Shown here: piece after piece, positions 7,991 through 16,358 of the stretch
Position numbering within the stretch: position 1 is the first letter of the stretch
How the letters are laid out: each line of letters begins with the position of its first letter
Source of the DNA: an archaeon GW2011_AR5
GTDB taxonomy: Archaea > Aenigmatarchaeota > Aenigmatarchaeia > GW2011-AR5
Assembly (NCBI GenBank): GCA_000806115.1
Contig: JWKQ01000001.1
Span: 89,784 to 153,783, forward strand
Direction of reading: 5' to 3'
Length of the DNA: 64,000 nt
Notes under the pieces: generated by a model
The model's input: the letters and a program-made list of their open reading frames with translations, nothing else
Told to the model about the DNA's origin: nothing
Databases searched by the model: none
Translations under genes and position numbers: made by a program

Positions 7991-8665
7991 GTGAATGATA
8001 TCAACAAAGTTCCAACAGGCATACCCGGAATGGACGAGATTCTCGGCGGCGGAATACCCGAGAACCGGACTGTTCTGATAAGCGGCACGTGCGGCACGGG
8101 CAAGACGACGCTCGGGGTGCAGTTTCTGACGGCTTCCGGCCCGGGAATCTATGTCAGCTTCGAGGAAGACCTTGACAACATAAGGGAATATTCGAAGACA
8201 TTCGGCTGGGACCTCAATGACATGGAAGCGAAGGGAAAGCTGCGGCTGCTCAAATACGACCCGTTCAGGCTGGAGGACATACTTGAGGTAATCCAGAACA
8301 ACATCCGCGAAATCGGCGCGAAGCGCATCGTGTTCGACTCGATATCAGCGCTGGGCATATACATGAAGGACGTCTCCGAGCTAAGAAGAATGATTATCCA
8401 GACCGCGAGCCTGATGAGGAAGAACAAATGCACCACCCTGATGATATCCGAGGTGATGCCGAACTCGCGGGCGCTTTCCAGATTCGGCGTGGAGGAATTC
8501 ATTGCCGACGGCGTGATACTCCTTGACAATGTTATTGAAAAGAACGACATGAAACGCGCAATAAGCGTCTGGAAACTGCGCGGCTCGGACCATTCGAGGG
8601 GAATACACAGCTATTCGATAACAGACAAGGGGATTTCCGTAAAGAAATCATCAGGACGCGGGTGA
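7991..8665 (+). CDS. single-domain KaiC/RecA-like ATPase of the pilus operon
   Basis: Protein of 224 aa from GTG. Walker A is 'ISGTCGTGKTT' (about 29-39) and Walker B 'KRIVFDSISALG' (about 113-124). The opening 'VPTGIPGMDEILGGGIPEN' is typical of KaiC-family proteins. In archaella a KaiC-like ATPase (FlaH/ArlH) docks on the motor ATPase and regulates assembly; the same job is inferred here from position. It lies 52 nt after the ATPase and 6 nt before the first platform gene. Confidence 0.88.
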   Translation: MNDINKVPTGIPGMDEILGGGIPENRTVLISGTCGTGKTTLGVQFLTASGPGIYVSFEEDLDNIREYSKTFGWDLNDMEAKGKLRLLKYDPFRLEDILEVIQNNIREIGAKRIVFDSISALGIYMKDVSELRRMIIQTASLMRKNKCTTLMISEVMPNSRALSRFGVEEFIADGVILLDNVIEKNDMKRAISVWKLRGSDHSRGIHSYSITDKGISVKKSSGRG

Positions 8666-8671
8666 TCTGGA

Positions 8672-9538
8672 TTGTACAAGGACATGATAAAGTTTCTCGG
8701 GGGCTTCGGCACCCGCCACTTCTCAGGTTCGCTGAAGCCGCTCCGGGAGGAGATTGTCAAGTCAAACCTCAGCATACTTTTTGAATTATACGTCGGGCGC
8801 ATGCTGCTGCTCACCATACTCGCCTTCATCATAACATTCTCCTTCATCTTCGTTATGTTCGCCTTCATCGGCGCGCCCTTCCTGTTCGGACTGGTTGGGG
8901 CGCTGATAACCGCGTTCGCAACATCCTTCATTGTGCTGACAATCTATCACTCCTACCCTTTCCACCTCCTCACCTCGAAGAAGAACAGCATAGAGGGGAA
9001 CCTGCCTTTTGCCATAAACCACATGGCTGCAATCTCGGCAAGCGGCGTGCCGCCGTTCATAACGTTCAAGCTACTGACAAACATACCTGAATACGGGGAG
9101 GTTGCCAACGAGGCGAAGAGGATAGTGCGCAATGTAGAGGCGTTCGGCATGGACGTGGTGTCCGCCATGAGGAACGTGGCTGACAGGACACCCTCCGCTG
9201 AGTTCAGGCAGACAATATACGGCATAATATCAACGATAGAAACGGGAGGCGACCTGAAGAAATTCCTTGAGAACAGCGCAAAGGAAGCGCTGTTTAACTA
9301 CCGCCTTAAGCGAGAAAAATACATGCAAACGCTCTCCACGTATGCGGACTTCTACACTGCGGTGCTGATAGCAGCTCCGCTGTTCTTCGTTTCCGTCCTG
9401 TCTGTGATGTCGTTGGTCGGCGGCTCGGTATTCGGACTCTCCATACCCAACGCCATGAGGATAGGGGTGTATGCGATGATACCGCTGATGAATATCATGT
9501 TCATATTGTTCATACATTACACGCAGCCGACGATATAG
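8672..9538 (+). CDS. pilus assembly platform membrane protein 1 (TadC/FlaJ-like, T2SSF)
   Basis: Protein of 288 aa. There are two membrane segments near residues 45-95, a cytoplasmic helical domain with 'LPFAINHMAAISASGVPP' and 'GGDLKKFLENSAKEALFNYR', and two C-terminal membrane segments (about 225-285). This is the T2SSF half-platform layout. GGTGAT sits 7 nt before TTG 8672, so TTG is plausible; ATG 8684 is the alternative. It is immediately followed by a second platform gene. Confidence 0.85.
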   Translation: MYKDMIKFLGGFGTRHFSGSLKPLREEIVKSNLSILFELYVGRMLLLTILAFIITFSFIFVMFAFIGAPFLFGLVGALITAFATSFIVLTIYHSYPFHLLTSKKNSIEGNLPFAINHMAAISASGVPPFITFKLLTNIPEYGEVANEAKRIVRNVEAFGMDVVSAMRNVADRTPSAEFRQTIYGIISTIETGGDLKKFLENSAKEALFNYRLKREKYMQTLSTYADFYTAVLIAAPLFFVSVLSVMSLVGGSVFGLSIPNAMRIGVYAMIPLMNIMFILFIHYTQPTI

Positions 9539-10357
9539 GTGATTCAAATCGGAAAGAAATTCAAGATGAACCTGAAGATACTGAGCGTAATCACGCTTTG
9601 CGCCGGCGCGCCCATGCTCCTGTTCAACTTCCTTTACTTCTCGCAGTATCCCGAGATATACGCAATACTGAACCTCGTGGGCGCCGTCATAATCGTCGGC
9701 ATACCTCTGCTCTACCGCTACTCGGAGTTCAAGAAAATCCGGAAGATAGAGGAGATATTCCCGAAATACCTGAACGACATAGCCGAGAACATCAGCGCGG
9801 GCATGACGCTTCCACAGGCAATCAGATCGACGGGGAGCATAGACTACGGCGTGATGAACCCTTACGTGCACGAGATGGCGTCCAAGGTCACTTGGGGGAT
9901 AACTTTCGAGAAGATAATGGAAGACTTTGCCAAGAAGACGGGCAGCAAGAACATGCGGCGAAACGTGCAGACCATCATAGAGACCCACCGTTCCGGCGGG
10001 AGCATGGACACGGTTCTCAAATCAGTCGGGCAGTCGCTGATAGAACTCGAGCGCATCAAGAAGGAACGGTCTGCGTCGGTCTACGCACAAATGATAAACG
10101 GCTACCTCATCTACATAGTCTTCCTCGGAGTTATGATAGGACTCTCGTCCGTCCTTGTTCCGGCATTCCGACTTGGCGATACGCTTCCGGACCTCCAGGT
10201 GGTTTTCGTCGAGATATTCCGGGCGCTGATTGTTGTGCAAGGCTTCTTTGCAGGGCTAGCAATCGGCAAGATGGCAGAAGGCACCCTGATCGCCGGCGTG
10301 AAGCACTCGCTCGTTCTCGTGGTCGTAGGATACTCCGCTTTCCTCCTGTTCGGGTGA
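9539..10357 (+). CDS. pilus assembly platform membrane protein 2 (TadC/FlaJ-like, T2SSF)
   Basis: Protein of 272 aa with no gap after gene 1. Two N-terminal membrane helices (about 10-60) are followed by the T2SSF signature 'YLNDIAENISAGMTLPQAI', 'ETHRSGGSMDTVLKSVGQS' and C-terminal membrane helices (about 180-270). Two consecutive half-platforms suggest a heteromeric TadB/TadC-like inner-membrane core instead of one FlaJ. The start may be GTG 9539 or ATG 9566 in the same frame. Confidence 0.85.
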   Translation: MIQIGKKFKMNLKILSVITLCAGAPMLLFNFLYFSQYPEIYAILNLVGAVIIVGIPLLYRYSEFKKIRKIEEIFPKYLNDIAENISAGMTLPQAIRSTGSIDYGVMNPYVHEMASKVTWGITFEKIMEDFAKKTGSKNMRRNVQTIIETHRSGGSMDTVLKSVGQSLIELERIKKERSASVYAQMINGYLIYIVFLGVMIGLSSVLVPAFRLGDTLPDLQVVFVEIFRALIVVQGFFAGLAIGKMAEGTLIAGVKHSLVLVVVGYSAFLLFG

Positions 10358-10432
10358 GATTTACATGTTTTCCGGGACGCACCCGAGGAAAATGAAAAAG
10401 CCTGATTAGAGAGCTCTGTGAGCGGCTCTTTC

Positions 10433-10582
10433 TTTATAGCGAACCCAGAAAAGACGACATGAATTTTGGGTTCACTGATACAGGGAGAACCTTTGGTCTT
10501 TGCTGTACAGGTGAAGCAAAGCTTTACCTTGTAGCTCACAAGGAAATAAAATATATCCTTTGTTTCCTTGTAGAGCTATATA
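10433..10582 (+). repeat. structured element E, copy 3, interrupted by an element of family D
   Basis: Outer TTTATAG (10433-10439) pairs with CTATATA (10576-10582). Hairpin 1 is GAACCCAGAA...TTTTGGGTTC. Hairpin 2 is TAGCTC-a-CAAGGAAA...TTTCCTTG-ta-GAGCTA. Copies 1 (27632) and 2 (43084) have TAGTTC/GAACTA at the base of hairpin 2, so T-A has become C-G with pairing kept. Unlike those copies, this one carries 59 extra bases between the two hairpins; those are a D element. Whether it acts as RNA or DNA is not known. Confidence 0.65.
10477..10535 (+). ncRNA. three-way-junction element, family D copy 1
   Basis: Plan: GATACAG / 20-nt hairpin around AACC-TTT-GGT / TGTACA / 19-nt hairpin GGTGAAGC-AAA-GCTTTACC / TTGTAGC. 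The outer 7-nt arms pair with one mismatch and one wobble. The same plan, the same TGTACA linker and a second hairpin of exactly 19 nt occur at 31866 and 51283 with different stem sequences. I call it a candidate structured RNA; a structured DNA element is equally possible. Confidence 0.5.
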
Positions 10583-10599
10583 TACGCGAAATCTCCAAT

Positions 10600-10641
10600 A
10601 TATCATCAATGATATCTTTCATCAGTTATCATTAATGATAT
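10600..10641. promoter_or_regulatory. two operator-like palindromes upstream of the HTH/pilin-like operon
   Basis: ATATCATCAATGATAT (10600-10615) and TTATCATTAATGATAT (10626-10641) are near-identical palindromes 26 bp apart, centre to centre. They lie upstream of a gene whose N-terminus is a helix-turn-helix. Related ATATCA-NN-TGATAT sites precede the HTH toxin-antitoxin operon at 18.5 kb. Autoregulation by the HTH protein is an inference. Confidence 0.5.
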
Positions 10642-10677
10642 GTTCCTTAATACGACTAAACGGAACATGGCATCCAG

Positions 10678-10737
10678 AATGCATACAGAAAACAAAGCTT
10701 TCTGTAGCATCAGTTAGCCCCGCTAACTGCTTGCATT
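10678..10737 (+). repeat. three-way-junction inverted-repeat element (single copy)
   Basis: AATGCA (10678-10683) pairs with TGCATT (10732-10737). Inside are TACAGAAA-acaaagc-TTTCTGTA (10684-10706) and the perfect CAGTTAGC-CCC-GCTAACTG (10711-10729, 19 nt). The plan resembles family D, but the linker is GCAT instead of TGTACA. It lies in the leader of the HTH gene at 10796. Confidence 0.5.
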
Positions 10738-10795
10738 GAATGAGATTGACAACAATGCATTCTTAGATGATTATTATTGCTACAAAGGTGCAGGT

Positions 10796-11704
10796 ATGAG
10801 GAAAATCCAGGACGTGCTTGAGGATTCCCCGTTCGGGCTCACATCAGCGGAGATAGCGAAAATATCCGGGGTGAACTGGAAAACCGCGGAACGCGCGCTT
10901 GACAGGCTCGTGTCGGAAAAAAAGGCGAAGCGCACCAGGGCGGGCAGAAGCTATTTCTACGGCATCATGAAAATAATTATAATCATCTCATTCATTTCCG
11001 CCGTCCATGCCCAGAACATGAGCAGCACCAACTTCAGGGCATACCCCGTCATGTCCAGCGCCGGAGGCGATTCCCAGGGAACAACGCTCCAGCTCGCCGG
11101 AAAGCTCGGGCAGCCGGTCTCCGGGATAAGCAACTCACCCTCTTTCGAACTTTGCGCTGGATTCGTCTGCAATTTCCTTGAAGCGATAATCAATGCGAAG
11201 GTCACGTTCCTGCTCGAGTTCAGCATAGGCGGAAGCGGCGACGACACCGCTTATGCCGACAATGAAACCGCACTTGCCCAGTACAGATCGTTCCAGATAT
11301 CCAACTACTACGCGTGCCTGCACGATACCGTGCTGTCGAACAGCCCAGTATTCGGCATAGTGTTCGCAGGCAGCAGCATCAACTACATCAACCTTTCTTC
11401 AAACACCACCGCCGGAAATTCATTCTCGCTGCGCCTGTCGCAGGACGTGCCCGGCAACGAATTCATAATACCAGTCACGCACACGAACTGTACAGTGATA
11501 AACACAAAGCTGCCCGAAATAGAGCAGACAGGAACCCTCCTGAACCCGTTCGTCGTCCTCAACGAGGCGGTGAATGCCGTAGAGCTCATACTTGGCTACC
11601 CGAACATAGACATATCGGGCAGCTTCGACAGGTCGGGCGCATTCACACTCGTGGTCGAGAAGAACGACACGAACGAGAACCAGATAATAGTCAAACCGGC
11701 ATAG
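10796..11704 (+). CDS. HTH domain joined in frame to a signal/anchor segment and extracellular pilin-like domain
   Basis: From ATG 10796 (AGGTG 7 nt upstream) the 302-aa product has a helix-turn-helix (residues 1-57; 'TSAEIAKISGVNWKTAERAL'), a hydrophobic 'IIIIISFISAVHA', then an Asn/Thr-rich outside domain with many N-glycosylation sequons. An alternative start at ATG 10967 would give a plain secreted protein with signal peptide 'MKIIIIISFISAVHA', leaving the HTH part as a separate overlapping reading. Small free-standing HTH proteins of the same size follow at 12445 and 12848, which makes either reading possible. It is followed by a pilin-like gene after 10 nt. Confidence 0.6.
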   Translation: MRKIQDVLEDSPFGLTSAEIAKISGVNWKTAERALDRLVSEKKAKRTRAGRSYFYGIMKIIIIISFISAVHAQNMSSTNFRAYPVMSSAGGDSQGTTLQLAGKLGQPVSGISNSPSFELCAGFVCNFLEAIINAKVTFLLEFSIGGSGDDTAYADNETALAQYRSFQISNYYACLHDTVLSNSPVFGIVFAGSSINYINLSSNTTAGNSFSLRLSQDVPGNEFIIPVTHTNCTVINTKLPEIEQTGTLLNPFVVLNEAVNAVELILGYPNIDISGSFDRSGAFTLVVEKNDTNENQIIVKPA

Positions 11705-11714
11705 GCGATAAAAT

Positions 11715-12443
11715 ATGAAAGGCGACATGATAAGCAGCGTTGTAGTTATAATAATCATAGTCATGTCAAGCATACTGGTTCTCAACGCCGTGAATCCCGT
11801 GATAGACGAGAGCAGGGACTTCCAGAAGTTCAACGAGGCAAGGGAAATAATGAACAAGATAGACGTCGCAATCAGCGACATACTCTTCGAGGCGCCCGGC
11901 GCCCGGCGCAGCATCGACATCAACGTCAGGGACAGCCGCCTTTCCGTAGTGGGAGGCGATGATTCCATAAAGCTGAGGATAGACAGCGTCGACATATTCT
12001 CTTCAGGACTTCGGACGGAGGAAGGCAACGTCGTGATAACCGCAGGGCCTTCCATGAAGGCGTATGAAAGCGACATAGACGGCGACGGCAACACGGATCT
12101 CGTGCTTGAGAACAGCCTCATGCTTTTTGCCGTGAAAAAGACGGGCAGCCCGTCCAGCTACGCGACCGTGAACACCACAACCATGATTACAATAATGAAG
12201 AACAAGCGACTGAACATCAATGTCTCGCATCCGGTGAGCGGAATATTCATCAACGACCTCGCGACGACGGCATACGGTGTGGGATACAGCGAGCTCACGC
12301 GCTCTGGCGAAGGCCTTGACTCAAGCAGCATACACGTCTTCATCAACGCGACGGCCGCCAACGTCACATACGACGCGACGTTCTCGCTTTCCACCTCGCT
12401 TGATTTTGTCGACCTGCAGGTTTCACACGTAACAGGGGTTTAG
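11715..12443 (+). CDS. pilin-like surface protein with N-terminal membrane helix, type A
   Basis: Protein of 242 aa. The N-terminal hydrophobic helix 'MISSVVVIIIIVMSSILVLN' follows a short charged leader. An acidic 'DIDGDGNTDLVLEN' (EF-hand-like loop) and the end 'GVGYSELTRSG...VHVFINA' type block come later. The gene at 32689 shares this layout ('DGDGDGTIDLVAEN', 'GVGYSEISRSD'), so the two are paralogues in separate pilus gene groups. Probably a minor pilin or pseudopilin. Directly downstream of the HTH-fusion gene. Confidence 0.7.
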   Translation: MKGDMISSVVVIIIIVMSSILVLNAVNPVIDESRDFQKFNEAREIMNKIDVAISDILFEAPGARRSIDINVRDSRLSVVGGDDSIKLRIDSVDIFSSGLRTEEGNVVITAGPSMKAYESDIDGDGNTDLVLENSLMLFAVKKTGSPSSYATVNTTTMITIMKNKRLNINVSHPVSGIFINDLATTAYGVGYSELTRSGEGLDSSSIHVFINATAANVTYDATFSLSTSLDFVDLQVSHVTGV

Positions 12444-12444
12444 C

Positions 12445-12621
12445 ATGTTAGAGGAAAAAATCAAGAAATGCCTAAAAAGGCAGTCGATGACGATAGAAGA
12501 AGTGTCGAAGGAACTCGGCATAAGCAGGGCCACCGCCTCGAAATACCTGCTTGTCCTCGAAATCAAAAAGCAGGCAAACCACCGCGACATCGGGAAGGCG
12601 AAGCTTTTCTTCCTCAGGTAG
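12445..12621 (+). CDS. very small helix-turn-helix protein
   Basis: A 58-aa ORF below the ORF-track cutoff. It reads 'MTIEEVSKELGISRATASKY' (helix-turn-helix) and ends 'GKAKLFFLR'. Its ATG is 1 nt after the stop codon of the pilin-like gene. It resembles residues 1-57 of the gene at 10796 and the 62-aa protein at 12848 in size, layout and final 'G..K/R.F/L..R' wing. Likely a DNA-binding regulator of the surface locus; no effector domain is present. Confidence 0.65.
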   Translation: MLEEKIKKCLKRQSMTIEEVSKELGISRATASKYLLVLEIKKQANHRDIGKAKLFFLR

Positions 12622-12733
12622 CACGAACCCGTCACAGTTTCAAGAACCCGTTTTACGCCGATTTCCATGGATTTAACGTAACATTAATGACTAACTTTAA
12701 CGAGTAAAAATAACTATTTTTTGTAATCGTTAC

Positions 12734-12847
12734 CTTTATATGCTAGGGTTGGTCGTATATTTATCTGGGACGATTAATCCTGCACGGCGAATTCGCGCTC
12801 TGAATTCTCTGTGCTAAGGTTGGTCGAAAGCACAATTAGGTAATATC
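12734..12847 (+). promoter_or_regulatory. promoter and structured leader before HTH gene and adhesin 1
   Basis: A TATA box CTTTATATGC (12734-12743) is followed by two copies of a 15-mer: TGCTAGGGTTGGTCG (12741-12755) and TGCTAAGGTTGGTCG (12812-12826). Two exclusive hairpins share GTGC at 12811: GCACGGCGAATTC...GAATTCTCTGTGC upstream, or GTGCT...AAGCAC (12811-12833) downstream. A switch between them could control the HTH gene. The pairings are seen; the switch is speculation. Confidence 0.45.
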
Positions 12848-13036
12848 GTGAACGACATCAAGTCGAGGATATTTTCCTCAATAAGCAGGGAAGCTACGCC
12901 GATTTACAAGGTAGCCAAGGAGGCAGGCGTCTGCATAACGACGGCTTCCAAGTACTGCTACATTCTACAGGCTGAAAAACGTGTTGACATCAACAGCTTC
13001 GGCAACATGAAATTGGTCAGGAGGAAATCTTCATGA
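12848..13036 (+). CDS. very small helix-turn-helix protein
   Basis: Protein of 62 aa from GTG ('MNDIKSRIFSSISREATPIY'). The helix-turn-helix is 'YKVAKEAGVCITTASKYCYI', and a short C-terminal wing ends 'LVRRKSS'. Second of two tiny HTH genes directly before adhesin 1, separated from it by 55 nt with a GGAGG at 13079-13083. A role in switching adhesin expression is inferred from position only. Confidence 0.6.
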   Translation: MNDIKSRIFSSISREATPIYKVAKEAGVCITTASKYCYILQAEKRVDINSFGNMKLVRRKSS

Positions 13037-13091
13037 CGTCAATTTCTTTCGAGCATACGCCCGAAATGAAGCTTGTCCGGAGGCTAAAGCC

Positions 13092-16000
13092 ATGAAGTGG
13101 ATAATTGCAGCCTCTGTCCTCCTAATGCTTTCAGGCATCTCGTTAGCATGGGAAGTGCCGACGGTCATAGACTTCCAAGGCAAGCTTACTGACAACAACA
13201 ACAACCCACAGGCAGGAAGCTTCAACATGACTTTCAGAATATATAACCAGAGCTCCGGCGGAGCATTGCTCTGGCAGGAGAACAAGCTTGTAACGGTGAC
13301 TGACGGGCTTTTTTCCACGCTTCTCGGCAGTGTCAATGCCATTAACCTCACGTTCGGCGAGGACTACTACGTTGAGATGGTTGTTTCCGGCGAGACTTTC
13401 TCGCCGCGATACCGAATAGCAACAGCTCCGTATGCGTTCCGCGCGAACATAACCACAACGGCGATAGCGGGGACGACAACGGAGCCGTCTTTTGTTGTGA
13501 ACTCAATCAACCAGCAAACCTCGAACCTGACTGAATGGAGGAATTCGACAGGCGCGACAGTCGCGTCGCTCAACACATCAGGGTTCTTCAATGCGAGCGG
13601 AGGAGTGCCCTGCACGGCGATACGCGGCGGCGACGGCGATTTCTGCCAGGACGAGAATGCCACAGGGGCGGGACTTCAGGACAACAACACCCAGAACATC
13701 CTGATCACTGCAAACAACAACACGCTCTACGCCCTGATTGGCCAGAGGCTCAACCTGACAGGCGGAATCCTGTCAGGGCTTCTCTCGATATTCGGCATCA
13801 ACACAGCCAACAACCTCTCGCTCAATGTCAACAACACGCTGTACGTAAACGCTTCGCTCGACAGGGTGGGAATCGGGACGTCATCCCCGAATCAGCTGCT
13901 GCAAATAGCCGGCGGGCACGTGAATATATCTTCAGGCAACTTGTGGGTAACCGGTTCGATTATCATAAACGGAACGGAAGTGGGGGCTGGAAGCACCAGC
14001 GACAACACCACACAGGCTGCGCTGCTCGGGCAGAAACTGAATCTTACCGGCGGGACGCTTTCAGGTTTGCTTTCGATAAATAATATTACGGCAACCAACA
14101 ACCTGTCGCTGAACGCATCCGGCACACTCTACGTTAACAGCAGCCTGGGATACGCGGGAATAAACACGCCAAATCCAAATCAGCGTCTTCACGTATCTGA
14201 CGGCAACGTCAACGTGTCAAGCGGCAACGTATTCGTTACGGGCGACCTTGTAGTGAATGGCACAGCATTCGGCAACACCAACGTATCCATACTCTACGCT
14301 GCCAACCAGAGCAACCTCAGCAGCATAATACCCGCGCAGATATCGGCGCAGGGCAACCTTATGGTCTCGATAGACGAGGGACTTGAATCAGGGTGGGCTG
14401 CGGGGAGCGGAAAGGTCATACTCAACACGATAAGCGACAACGTAGGAGTAGGAGCAGGGACGCCGCACTCAAGACTTGAAGTAGCCGGCAACGTGAGCAT
14501 CAACGGCACGCTGCTCGTGAATGGCCTGAACCTGAGCGCGAGCCAGAGCGCGGACAACTCTACACTCACTGCGCTGCTCGGGCAGAAGCTGAACCTCACT
14601 GGCGGCAACTTGTCAGGCAATCTCACCTTCACTGTTGACAGTACATACGACATAGGCACTTCAACTGTCGGTCTCAATGACCTGCACTTAGGAAGCGGCG
14701 GTGTAATCAACTTCGACGGCGGTGATGTGACACTTACTCATTCGGCTAATGCTCTTACAGTAGCAGGAGGATATCTTGGAGCAACTCAGATTAACATAGA
14801 TTCCAGCAATGACTGGACTGGTAGCGAATTAAAGGTCAGCCTTCTCCATTTAAATGGAAATTCGTATTTCTATCCCCAAGCCACAGGCAGGTTCAATCTT
14901 TACAACGATGCTCAAAGTGCCGGTGTGGACGTTGATTTCTCTACCGACGGCACGTTGTTCATCAAGTCCCTTGCTAATGCCGACACTGCTATTGTGAAAG
15001 CCAATCAACTGCATGCAACCGGTAAGGTAGGCATCGGGACGACTTCACCATCGGCAGGACTCCAGATAAACACGTCCAACCCGACATTGAGGACTAACGG
15101 CTCGGTGTTCATTGACGGGGATGTCGGCATCGGGACGACTGCTCCAACAGCCAAGTTTCAGGTAGGGTCGCTCTCTCCGGAGTACGGTACTTATAGTCTG
15201 TCCAATTGGAGTGGTACCGGCTCTGTTGTTCCCGGATTTTTCGAAATACAAACAAACAACGGTGGCAACTCGCCTGCGGCAGCTGTGCCGGCTTTGGTGC
15301 TCGCACGAGAGGGTGTCGACAGCGAGTCTTATTCCAACATCGCCGAATTCAAGCTGCGCCGCTACGAGGATAGCAATCCGTATAATGGCCGTACAGCCCT
15401 AGACATTGCCTTGTCGCACACCGATCTGGAGACTGGCGTGGCTACGAATATCCTGACCCTGCTCTCCTCCGGCAACGTCGGCATCGGGACGACGAATCCA
15501 CTCGAACCCCTTCACGTTGTCGGCAACAGCAATGCGGGTTTGACTATCGAGCGTACGACTGCCACGACTGGGCGGTATTCAATTTATGCCGCAAGTACCG
15601 GCGGTAGTCTCTTCATTGATGAGTCTGGAGTTGCGAATCGAATGGTGATCCAGAAAACAACCGGCAACGTCGGCATCGGGACGACGGGCCCCAACTACAA
15701 GCTAGACGTAAAAGGCGACATCAACGCCAGCAGCTACCGGAGCAACGGAACTGACTATGCGGAGTGGATGAGGGTCGGGGAAAACGAGTCAATCTCGGCA
15801 GGGGACGTCGTAGCTGTGGTGAACGGCAAAATCACAAATCCTGTCAACCTCGGCACGGGGGCGGCGGCGCTTTACATGGTCGTGACCGACAGCGCGGGTG
15901 TAATCGGGAACGGAGGATGTCCTGAAAATGAATGCGAGCCAGTCGCTTTCGTTGGGCAGGTGAGAACCAAGGTGTCTGGCATTGCAAGCGAAGGCGATTA

Positions 16001-16151
16001 TATACTTGCGGGAAACAACAGCGTTGGATACGCCAAATCGAAAGATAATACGACGTTTGACGAGTTCAAGAAGAGGGTTGTGGGCATAGCGCTGGAAAGC
16101 AAGGGGAACGCAGGAACGGCAAGAATATCAGTAGCGGTGGGAGTGAAATAG
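13092..16151 (+). CDS. giant secreted adhesin 1 with VGIGTTSP repeats and YAEWM C-terminal domain
   Basis: Protein of 1019 aa. Signal peptide 'MKWIIAASVLLMLSGISLAW'. A beta-sandwich domain (about 22-120, 'VPTVIDFQGKLTDNNNNPQ') resembles the start of many bacterial repeat surface proteins. The middle is beta-helix/stalk-like and has five good 'VGIGTTSP'-type repeats, Asn/Ser/Thr rich. The C-terminal domain (about 866-1019) begins 'YKLDVKGDINASSYRSNG', contains 'DYAEWM' and ends 'ISVAVGVK'. Such ends are seen in phage tail-spike and trimeric fibre proteins with an intramolecular chaperone/self-cleaving domain; that match is by motif only. A fibrous surface adhesin is the likely role. Confidence 0.8.
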   Translation: MKWIIAASVLLMLSGISLAWEVPTVIDFQGKLTDNNNNPQAGSFNMTFRIYNQSSGGALLWQENKLVTVTDGLFSTLLGSVNAINLTFGEDYYVEMVVSGETFSPRYRIATAPYAFRANITTTAIAGTTTEPSFVVNSINQQTSNLTEWRNSTGATVASLNTSGFFNASGGVPCTAIRGGDGDFCQDENATGAGLQDNNTQNILITANNNTLYALIGQRLNLTGGILSGLLSIFGINTANNLSLNVNNTLYVNASLDRVGIGTSSPNQLLQIAGGHVNISSGNLWVTGSIIINGTEVGAGSTSDNTTQAALLGQKLNLTGGTLSGLLSINNITATNNLSLNASGTLYVNSSLGYAGINTPNPNQRLHVSDGNVNVSSGNVFVTGDLVVNGTAFGNTNVSILYAANQSNLSSIIPAQISAQGNLMVSIDEGLESGWAAGSGKVILNTISDNVGVGAGTPHSRLEVAGNVSINGTLLVNGLNLSASQSADNSTLTALLGQKLNLTGGNLSGNLTFTVDSTYDIGTSTVGLNDLHLGSGGVINFDGGDVTLTHSANALTVAGGYLGATQINIDSSNDWTGSELKVSLLHLNGNSYFYPQATGRFNLYNDAQSAGVDVDFSTDGTLFIKSLANADTAIVKANQLHATGKVGIGTTSPSAGLQINTSNPTLRTNGSVFIDGDVGIGTTAPTAKFQVGSLSPEYGTYSLSNWSGTGSVVPGFFEIQTNNGGNSPAAAVPALVLAREGVDSESYSNIAEFKLRRYEDSNPYNGRTALDIALSHTDLETGVATNILTLLSSGNVGIGTTNPLEPLHVVGNSNAGLTIERTTATTGRYSIYAASTGGSLFIDESGVANRMVIQKTTGNVGIGTTGPNYKLDVKGDINASSYRSNGTDYAEWMRVGENESISAGDVVAVVNGKITNPVNLGTGAAALYMVVTDSAGVIGNGGCPENECEPVAFVGQVRTKVSGIASEGDYILAGNNSVGYAKSKDNTTFDEFKKRVVGIALESKGNAGTARISVAVGVK

Positions 16152-16239
16152 GATGAAAGAGCAAAACAGCTCGAAACGGGCAAATTTCAGGGAATCTGGC
16201 GAAACCGCGAATGGATTTGGATTTAGCCTACTGCCGCGT

Positions 16240-16314
16240 CATATCACGAATATTGGGCAATATACGAAAACATCCAGAATCCGTGACATTTTCACCCCAC
16301 AAATCCGTGATATG
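16240..16314. repeat. inverted repeat after adhesin 1
   Basis: CATATCACG (16240-16248) and CGTGATATG (16306-16314) are exact inverted copies in the 207-bp gap between adhesin 1 and the nuclease gene. The first 35 nt of the gap (ATGAAA...TCGAAACGGG) resemble the start of orphan cassette 2 behind adhesin 3. I see no convincing gene in this gap. Confidence 0.4.
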
Positions 16315-16358
16315 GGATTCGTACTGTCACTACATAATTTGGTTGGAGTTGAAATGCA

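Noticed and set aside
9230-9988. 252-aa minus-strand ORF opposite the two platform genes
   Set aside because: Antisense shadow rich in Tyr/His/Arg; the plus-strand membrane proteins account for the sequence.
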